This document shows, piece after piece, positions 1 to 8,728 of a stretch of DNA of 8,728 bases; within the stretch, counting starts at the first letter, position 1, and each line of letters starts with the position of its first letter. The stretch lies in assembly GCA_937872125.1 (NCBI GenBank), contig CALMNY010000402.1, positions 1 through 8,728 of the forward strand, written 5' to 3'. The stretch comes from an uncultured Candidatus Competibacteraceae bacterium (GTDB lineage Bacteria; Pseudomonadota; Gammaproteobacteria; Competibacterales; Competibacteraceae). The position numbers were made by a program, and so were the translations under genes. The notes under the pieces were generated by a model. The model was not told where the DNA came from. It made no database searches and saw nothing but the letters and a program-made list of their open reading frames with translations.

Positions 1-48
1 CGCGTTTCGCCATGGTGGCGATGCGGTCTGCTCCCGCCGGCTAACTAT

Positions 49-60
49 GCCGGAACCGGC
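49..60. repeat. Near-palindromic 12-mer GCCGGAACCGGC, copy 1
   Basis: GCCGGAACCGGC is an inverted repeat (GCCGG, AA, CCGGC) in the leader of the macroglobulin gene. The same 12 bases occur at 5459-5470 in the spacer before pyrG. Its left half can also pair with CCGGC at 37-41 across a 7-nt loop (TAACTAT), giving a weak 5-bp stem without a T-run, so a terminator for an upstream gene is not convincing. It could be a regulator site or a small dispersed repeat; the sequence does not decide. Confidence 0.4.
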
Positions 61-90
61 TATCATTAATCATCGTTGACCGCCTGGCTG

Positions 91-112
91 GAATCCGGTT
101 TCGACCGGACTC
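91..112 (+). other. Hairpin with TTCG tetraloop in the macroglobulin leader
   Basis: TCCGGT (94-99) pairs perfectly with ACCGGA (104-109) around a TTCG loop (100-103). After one A-C mismatch the stem gains two more pairs (91-92 with 111-112). TTCG loops are unusually stable in RNA. No run of T follows, so it does not look like an intrinsic terminator. If transcription starts downstream at about 139, this is promoter DNA rather than mRNA structure. Its role is unknown. Confidence 0.4.
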
Positions 113-123
113 ACCGTACAAAC

Positions 124-132
124 TGTTATCGT
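124..132 (+). promoter_or_regulatory. Candidate extended -10 promoter (TGtTATCGT) for the macroglobulin gene
   Basis: TG-T-TATCGT fits an extended -10 element, with 4 of 6 matches to TATAAT plus the upstream TG. No good -35 hexamer lies 16-18 nt upstream, which extended -10 promoters can tolerate. A start near 139 would give a leader of about 27 nt containing the AAGGAG site. The same motif (TGGTATCGT) sits at almost the same distance before pyrG. An alternative is TATCAT at 61-66, a 5/6 -10 match, also without a -35. This is inference from consensus only. Confidence 0.25.
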
Positions 133-153
133 TATCTCCTGGCTGGCTATCCC

Positions 154-159
154 AAGGAG
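154..159 (+). promoter_or_regulatory. Ribosome binding site deciding the macroglobulin start
   Basis: AAGGAG lies 6 nt before the ATG at 166, and a typical signal peptide begins at that ATG. The frame is open back to a TTG at 76, but that start has no Shine-Dalgarno and would bury the signal peptide 30 residues in, so 166 is the start. Confidence 0.85.
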
Positions 160-165
160 CTTCCC

Positions 166-3100
166 ATGCCCCGTCTGCTCTCCTTGCTCCTCCCCCTGCT
201 GGCGCTACTGCTGTCTGCGAGCGCCCACGCCGTTGAGGATACGCCGCTCGCCGTGGCGGCGGCTCAATATTTGCAACTGATCCGCGATGGCCGAACTGGC
301 GCCGGTCAGTCGCCGGACGCCCTGCTGCAACAAGCCGGCCAACAGGCGGCGCGCAAGGACTGGACTGCCGCCATCGCCAGTCAGGAAACCGCCATCGTCG
401 CCGGCGCTGACCCGGTGGGAGCATGGCTGAATCTGAGTCAGTTCTGGCAAACCCAGGCCGAGCAGAAGCAGGACGAAGAAACCCGCGACCGCGCCAAGGA
501 GCGAACCCGGCAGGCCGCCTGGAATGCCTACCAGGCGGCGCGCGTCCCGTTCGAGCGCGCCCGCGCCCTGTTCCGGCTGGGCGAACTGTACGACCGCGCC
601 AAGGAACCGAAACAGGCCCTCGCCGCCTTCCGCGAAGGGCTGGAGCTGGAGGACAACCCCCGGATCGCCAAGCGTTATCAGGAGTTGGCCGACGCCCACG
701 CCTTCCAGATCAAGGGCGTCGAGGTTGAATCGGACAGCGCCACCCCGAAAATCTGTCTCCAATTTTCCGATGACCTCGCCAAGGGCCGGCAAGTTCACTA
801 TGAGGATTATCTGGTGATCGAGCCGGCGCTCCAGCCGGTGGTCAGCGCCCAGGGCCGGCAATTGTGCGTCGAAGGCGTCCGCCATGGCCAGAGCTACACG
901 ATCAAGGCGCGCGCCGGCATCCCGTCGGCGGCGGGCGAAAAGACGCGCGCTGCGCAGGACTTTACCGCCAAGGTCGAGGACCGCGAACCAACCCTGGGTT
1001 TTCGCGGGACCGCCTACGTGCTGCCCAAAGCCAGCGGCCAGCAGTTGCCGCTGATCAGCGTCAATATGGATCAGGCGCGGGTGCGGGTGTTGCGCATCAA
1101 TGACCGCAATTTGCTGCAACAGATTCTGGATCGGCGCCTTGCTAACCCGCTCGATGGTTACGACATCAGCCGGGTCGCCAAAAATTCCGGTGAATTGCTG
1201 TGGGAGGGAACCCTGAACCTGATCAGCGGCGAACGCAATCAGGATGTGATCACCGCGATTCCTGTCAACGAAATTCTGCGTGATCCGCAACCGGGCATCT
1301 ACATCGTGGCTGCCGAGCCGCTCAAGGAAGACCCGGACAGCTACCAGAACCGGGCCACGCAGTGGCTGGTCGTCTCCGACATCGGCCTGTTCACGCTGCG
1401 CGGCAATGACGGGCTGCACGTATTCGCCCGCTCGCTGGCCACCGCCAAGCCGCTGACTGGCCTTGATCTGCGGCTGTATGCCCGCAACAACAGCGAACTG
1501 GGCCAGGCGACCACCGACAACAAGGGCTATGTCCGCCTCGATCCGGGCCTGCTGCGCGGTGGCGGCGGGCGCGAACCGGCGCTGCTGATGGCCTATGGCA
1601 ACGGCGATTACAACTTTCTCGATCTGACCAAACCGGCCTTCGATCTCAGCGACCGGGGCGTCGAGGGCCGCGCCGCGCCGGGAGCCGTGGATGCGTTCCT
1701 TTATACCGAGCGCGGCGTCTACCGGCCCGGCGAGACGGTGGAGTTGATGGCGCTGGTCCGCGACAGTCGCGGCTATGCCCTGCCGGATGCGCCGCTGACT
1801 CTGAAGCTGTTCCGTCCCGACGAAGTGGAGGCCGGGCAGCCGAAACCGGGCCAGCCGGCGCTGGGTGGCTATCACGTCCAGCTACCGCTGGCGCTGAATG
1901 CCCGCACCGGAACCTGGACGGTCAAGGCGTATGCCGATCCCAAAGGCGAACCGGTCGGCCAGGTCAGTTTTCAGGTCGAGGATTTCGTGCCGCAGCGGCT
2001 AAAGCTGGAACTGAGTTCAACTACGCCGGTGCTGAAGCCGGATGAACCGGCTATCGTGGACATCAATGGTCGTTTCCTGTATGGCGCGCCGGCGGCCAAT
2101 CTCAAGGCCGAAGCCGAAGTAGTGCTGAACGAGGACCCCAACCCCTATCCCACGTTCCCCGGCTATCGCTTCGGGCTGGCGCAGGACAGTTGGACCGCCA
2201 AACGCTTCCCGGTGGCGCTGGCCGGCACCGACGCTCAGGGCAAGGCCCAGGCGCAGGTGACGTTGAGTGAGACGCCCGACACCAGCCGCCCGTTGCAGGC
2301 GCGGGTGCGGGTGTCGCTGTTCGAGCCGGGTGGCCGGCCGGTCAGCCGCAGTCTGAACCTGCCCTATCGTCCCCAGCCGTTCGCCATCGGCATTAAGCCG
2401 CGCTTCGGCGATGACGGCATCCCCATCGGCCAGGAAGCCGGTTTCGACGTGATCATCCTCGATCCGCTGGGCCAGCCGCTGGCGAAAGGCGGGCTGCGCG
2501 CCGATCTGGTGCGCGAGGACCATCAGTATTACTGGTACTACGATGAGAGCCGCTGGAACTACAAGCTGGTGATCCGCGACGGTGCGCCAGTGACCAGCCA
2601 AACGCTCAATATCGCTGCCGGTCAGCCGGCGGCGTTCGCGCACCGCATCACGGAATGGGGCAATTACCGGCTGGACGTGCTGGACCCCAGCAACGGCGTC
2701 GCCTCCAGCGTGCGCTTCACTGTGGGCTGGTTCGAGAGTCCGAGCGAGAACAGCGACACCCCGGATCAGATGAAGGTGACGCTGGATCAACCGCGCTATC
2801 AGGCCGGTCAGACCGCCAAGGTCTTCGTCCGGGCGCCGTTCGCCGGTGAAGTGCTGTTGAACGTGGTCGGCGACCGGCTGTGGCTCAGCAAGACCGTCAG
2901 CGCCCCGGCGGACGGGGCGACGGTGGAACTGCCCATTCCCACCGAGTGGGGGCCGGGCGTGTACGTTACCGCCACCGCGTTCCGCCCGGCCGATAACACG
3001 GCTCAGCGGGGGCCGGGCCGGGCCATCGGCGTCGCCTGGGTCGGCCTGGACCCCGCACCGCGCACCCTGAACGTCGCGTTGACCGCGCCGACTGAGTGGA

Positions 3101-5370
3101 AACCGCGCCAGACCGTGGATTTGCCGGTGACGGTGACCGGTCTCGATGCCGGCCAGCCAGCGTATGTGACCATTGCGGCGGTAGATGAGGGCATTCTGCA
3201 ACTGACCGACTTCGTTAGCCCCGACCCGGCCAAATATTTCCTCGGCAAGCGCCGACTGGGGATGCAATTGCTCGATCTGTACGGGAAGCTGATCGAAGCC
3301 GGTGGACGGGCCGGCCAACTCAAGGTTGGCGGCGACGCCGACAGCCGGCAACTGGACGCCTCCGGGGTGCGCACGGTGAAGACGCTGGCGTTGTTCTCCG
3401 GGCCGGTGGCGCTGGACGCCGGCGGCCAGGCGAAAATTCCACTGGCGCTGCCTGATTTCAACGGTCAGTTGCGGCTGATGGCGGTAGCCTGGGATCGCAA
3501 CCGGCTGGGCCGGGCCGAGGCCGCGCCACTGGTGCGCGATCCGCTGGTGGCCCGCGTTTATTTACCGCGCTTTCTGGCGCCGGAAGATGAGAGCCGGGTC
3601 AGCGTGACCGTGCAGAACCTGAGCGCCCCACCGGGTGAATACCACATCCGGCTGAGCGCCGAGGGTGGGGCGGCGGTCACTGAACCGGCGGCGTTCACCT
3701 TTACCGTCGCTGATTCCGCCGTGCAGAGTTCCGAGAGCCGGACCTTTACCCTGCGCGGAGTGCAACCGGGGGTCGGCCAGGTGCGCCTGCATCTGGACGG
3801 GCCGAACGGCTTCCAACTGGTGCGCGAGTCCGAGATCGGCGTGCGCCCGGCGCAGGCCATCACCACCACCCGCACCGCGAAACGGCTGAATCCCGGTGAG
3901 TCGCTGCGCGTTGGCAATGAGTTACTGGGCGACTATCTGGCGGGAACCGGTCAGGCCCGGTTGAGCTTCAGCAGCCGGCCCAACCTCAACGTGCCCGAAC
4001 TGCTGGCGGAACTGGATCGTTATCCCTACGGCTGTCTGGAGCAGACCACCAGCCGCGCCCTGCCCTTGCTGTATTTCAACCAGGTGGCCGAAGTCTGGGT
4101 CGGCCACAACGCCACCGAGGCCGGCTTGCGGGCGCGGGTGCAGGACGCCATTCAGCGCATTTTGACCTTGCAGGACGCCGGCGGCGGCTTCGGGCTGTGG
4201 AGTCCCGACAGCAACGTGGAAAACTGGCTGTCGGCCTACGCCATGGATTTCCTGGTGCGCGCCCGGCAGGAACGGTATCTCGTGCCGGAATCCGCCTACC
4301 AGCATGGTTTGAAATATTTACAGGAGCAGTTGAACCAGGAAAGCTTCGAAGAAGCGCAGCTCGGCTGGCGGGCCTATGCGCTGTACGTGCTGGCGCGGGT
4401 GCAGCAGGCAGCCATCGGCGATTTGCGTTATCTGCACGATAACCATTTGCAAAAGCTGCCCAGCGCGATGGCGCAGGCGCAACTGGGTGCGGCGCTGGCC
4501 CGCTATGGCGAATTGGGCCGGGCCAAGGAAGCGTTTACTGCCGCTTTGAATCGTCAGGACCGGGTGGCGGTGCGCGATTACGGCAGTCCGTTGCGCGACC
4601 GGGCGGCGCTGCTGACGCTGCTGGCGGAATCCGGGCTGTTGCCGGATCGGTTGCCGCCACTGGCGGAAGAAGTCGCCACCACGTTCAACCAGCGCCGCTA
4701 CGCCAGCACCCAGGAACAGGCCTGGCTGCTGTTGGCGGCTCAAGCGTTGCTGAAGCAGCCCGGCCAACTCCGGCTGGCAGTGGGCGGTCAGGCCACCACC
4801 GCCGATCCGTTCTATCTCGCGCCCACCGTTCAGCAGGTGACCCAGGGGCTGACCGTCGCCAATCAGGGTACACAGGCCGCCTGGTATACGCTGAACCTGA
4901 GTGGTGTGCCGGTTGCGCCACAACCGCCGGCGCAGGAAGGGTTCACCATCAGCCGTCGCTATTACACCCGCGCCGGCAAGGAGGTGGACCCGGCCCAGAT
5001 TCGCCAGAACGATCTGCTGGTGGCGGTCATCACCGGCACGGTGCAAGGCGGCGAGGAGCAACAGGCGCTGGTGGTGGATTTGCTGCCGGCGGGGCTGGAA
5101 ATCGAAAACGCCCGGCTGGCGCATAACACCGGGACCAGCGAAATCGCCTGGTTGCCGGCATTGACCGAGACCCTGCACACCGAATTCCGCGATGACCGTT
5201 TCGTGGCGGCGCTGGATTTCGATGCGGGCGACCAGCGGAAATTCACTCTGGCCTATCTGGTGCGGGCGGTGCCGCCGGGCGTCTACCGGCAACCGGCGGT
5301 GTACGTAGAGGATATGTACAAGCCGTGGCAGTTCGGGCGCGGGGCGATGGGGACAGTGAAGGTGGAGTGA
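166..5370 (+). CDS. Alpha-2-macroglobulin family periplasmic protein with intact thioester motif
   Basis: A predicted broad-spectrum protease trap of the envelope: family members are cleaved in a bait region, change shape, and attach to the protease through an internal thioester. The 1734 residues read as follows. A signal peptide spans 1-22, ending Ala-His-Ala, with no lipobox cysteine. A helical, TPR-like region covers about 50-180. A macroglobulin-like beta domain with C197 and C234 follows. YRPGE at 519-523 and VEDFVP at 604-609 are MG-domain hallmarks. A probable short bait segment lies at about 856-868. The A2M-domain motif VDEGIL is at 1006-1011. The thioester domain (about 1246-1540) carries CLEQ with C1290 and Q1293, and GGGFGLW at 1339-1345. 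A C-terminal MG10-like domain covers about 1590-1734. These three cysteines are the only ones. E. coli YfhM is a lipoprotein and is often paired with pbpC; this protein is apparently soluble and is followed by pyrG. Its ligand and targets are unknown. The family call is firm; the domain borders are approximate. Confidence 0.93.
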   Translation: MPRLLSLLLPLLALLLSASAHAVEDTPLAVAAAQYLQLIRDGRTGAGQSPDALLQQAGQQAARKDWTAAIASQETAIVAGADPVGAWLNLSQFWQTQAEQKQDEETRDRAKERTRQAAWNAYQAARVPFERARALFRLGELYDRAKEPKQALAAFREGLELEDNPRIAKRYQELADAHAFQIKGVEVESDSATPKICLQFSDDLAKGRQVHYEDYLVIEPALQPVVSAQGRQLCVEGVRHGQSYTIKARAGIPSAAGEKTRAAQDFTAKVEDREPTLGFRGTAYVLPKASGQQLPLISVNMDQARVRVLRINDRNLLQQILDRRLANPLDGYDISRVAKNSGELLWEGTLNLISGERNQDVITAIPVNEILRDPQPGIYIVAAEPLKEDPDSYQNRATQWLVVSDIGLFTLRGNDGLHVFARSLATAKPLTGLDLRLYARNNSELGQATTDNKGYVRLDPGLLRGGGGREPALLMAYGNGDYNFLDLTKPAFDLSDRGVEGRAAPGAVDAFLYTERGVYRPGETVELMALVRDSRGYALPDAPLTLKLFRPDEVEAGQPKPGQPALGGYHVQLPLALNARTGTWTVKAYADPKGEPVGQVSFQVEDFVPQRLKLELSSTTPVLKPDEPAIVDINGRFLYGAPAANLKAEAEVVLNEDPNPYPTFPGYRFGLAQDSWTAKRFPVALAGTDAQGKAQAQVTLSETPDTSRPLQARVRVSLFEPGGRPVSRSLNLPYRPQPFAIGIKPRFGDDGIPIGQEAGFDVIILDPLGQPLAKGGLRADLVREDHQYYWYYDESRWNYKLVIRDGAPVTSQTLNIAAGQPAAFAHRITEWGNYRLDVLDPSNGVASSVRFTVGWFESPSENSDTPDQMKVTLDQPRYQAGQTAKVFVRAPFAGEVLLNVVGDRLWLSKTVSAPADGATVELPIPTEWGPGVYVTATAFRPADNTAQRGPGRAIGVAWVGLDPAPRTLNVALTAPTEWKPRQTVDLPVTVTGLDAGQPAYVTIAAVDEGILQLTDFVSPDPAKYFLGKRRLGMQLLDLYGKLIEAGGRAGQLKVGGDADSRQLDASGVRTVKTLALFSGPVALDAGGQAKIPLALPDFNGQLRLMAVAWDRNRLGRAEAAPLVRDPLVARVYLPRFLAPEDESRVSVTVQNLSAPPGEYHIRLSAEGGAAVTEPAAFTFTVADSAVQSSESRTFTLRGVQPGVGQVRLHLDGPNGFQLVRESEIGVRPAQAITTTRTAKRLNPGESLRVGNELLGDYLAGTGQARLSFSSRPNLNVPELLAELDRYPYGCLEQTTSRALPLLYFNQVAEVWVGHNATEAGLRARVQDAIQRILTLQDAGGGFGLWSPDSNVENWLSAYAMDFLVRARQERYLVPESAYQHGLKYLQEQLNQESFEEAQLGWRAYALYVLARVQQAAIGDLRYLHDNHLQKLPSAMAQAQLGAALARYGELGRAKEAFTAALNRQDRVAVRDYGSPLRDRAALLTLLAESGLLPDRLPPLAEEVATTFNQRRYASTQEQAWLLLAAQALLKQPGQLRLAVGGQATTADPFYLAPTVQQVTQGLTVANQGTQAAWYTLNLSGVPVAPQPPAQEGFTISRRYYTRAGKEVDPAQIRQNDLLVAVITGTVQGGEEQQALVVDLLPAGLEIENARLAHNTGTSEIAWLPALTETLHTEFRDDRFVAALDFDAGDQRKFTLAYLVRAVPPGVYRQPAVYVEDMYKPWQFGRGAMGTVKVE

Positions 5371-5374
5371 CAAA

Positions 5375-8728
<3,354 letters not shown>

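Noticed and set aside
1..69. Possible tail of an upstream gene (frame 1 open to TAA at 67-69; frame 3 to TAA at 42-44) or a divergent minus-strand start at 11-13
   Set aside because: The fragments are too short to recognise. The minus-strand ATG has only a distant GGGAG about 17 nt away. None can be supported.
76..104. TTGACC at 76-81 as a -35 with TTTCGA at 99-104 as a -10
   Set aside because: The spacing is right at 17 nt, but TTTCGA matches the -10 consensus at only two positions.
76..165. N-terminal extension of the macroglobulin from TTG at 76
   Set aside because: It has no Shine-Dalgarno and would place the signal peptide internally; the ATG at 166 has AAGGAG at 6 nt.
205..1875. 556-codon open frame on the minus strand
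   Set aside because: It lies fully inside the macroglobulin gene on the opposite strand. Long antisense frames are expected in GC-rich genes, and the product shows no recognisable motif.
2017..3351. 444-codon open frame on the minus strand
   Set aside because: Antisense shadow of the macroglobulin gene; its composition is rich in His, Gln, Arg and Gly, as is typical of such shadows.
3543..5074. Three Chi-like octamers GCTGGTGG (3543-3550, 5016-5023, 5067-5074)
   Set aside because: They arise from Leu-Val codons in GC-rich coding DNA, and the E. coli Chi sequence need not apply in this organism.

Overview
The window is GC-rich DNA from a Gram-negative bacterium, most likely a gamma- or betaproteobacterium. 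The evidence is the gene order pyrG-kdsA-eno, an LPS (Kdo) biosynthesis gene, and a large periplasmic alpha-2-macroglobulin-like protein. A lineage such as the Competibacteraceae would fit, but that is only a guess. All four confidently called genes lie on the + strand. No mobile element, CRISPR array, tRNA or rRNA was seen.

Layout: 1-165 is the leader of the first gene, with small hairpins, a candidate extended -10 promoter and a good Shine-Dalgarno. 166-5370 encodes a 1734-residue exported alpha-2-macroglobulin-family protein with an intact CLEQ thioester motif and only three cysteines. 5371-5553 is a spacer with a strong inverted repeat, a second candidate extended -10 box, and a doubtful 60-codon ORF that overlaps the next start. 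5554-7206 is CTP synthase (pyrG), 7203-8042 is Kdo-8-phosphate synthase (kdsA, metal-dependent type) overlapping pyrG by ATGA, and 8088 to the window end is the first half of enolase (eno).

How the genes fit together: enolase makes phosphoenolpyruvate, KdsA condenses it with arabinose-5-phosphate to Kdo-8-phosphate, and CTP from PyrG is needed by KdsB (not in the window) to activate Kdo as CMP-Kdo for lipid A/LPS assembly. The alpha-2-macroglobulin is a periplasmic protease trap that would guard the same envelope. Its place next to pyrG, rather than next to the pbpC-type gene often found beside thioester-containing bacterial homologues, is the main accessory feature.

The least expected observation is that the leaders of the macroglobulin gene and of pyrG share three short motifs in the same order: GCCGGAACCGGC, ATCCGGTTT and CTGnTATCGT. 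ATCCGGTTT starts exactly 73 nt before both start codons. This suggests related promoters or a duplicated upstream segment, though chance is not excluded. No clearly new biological system was found.
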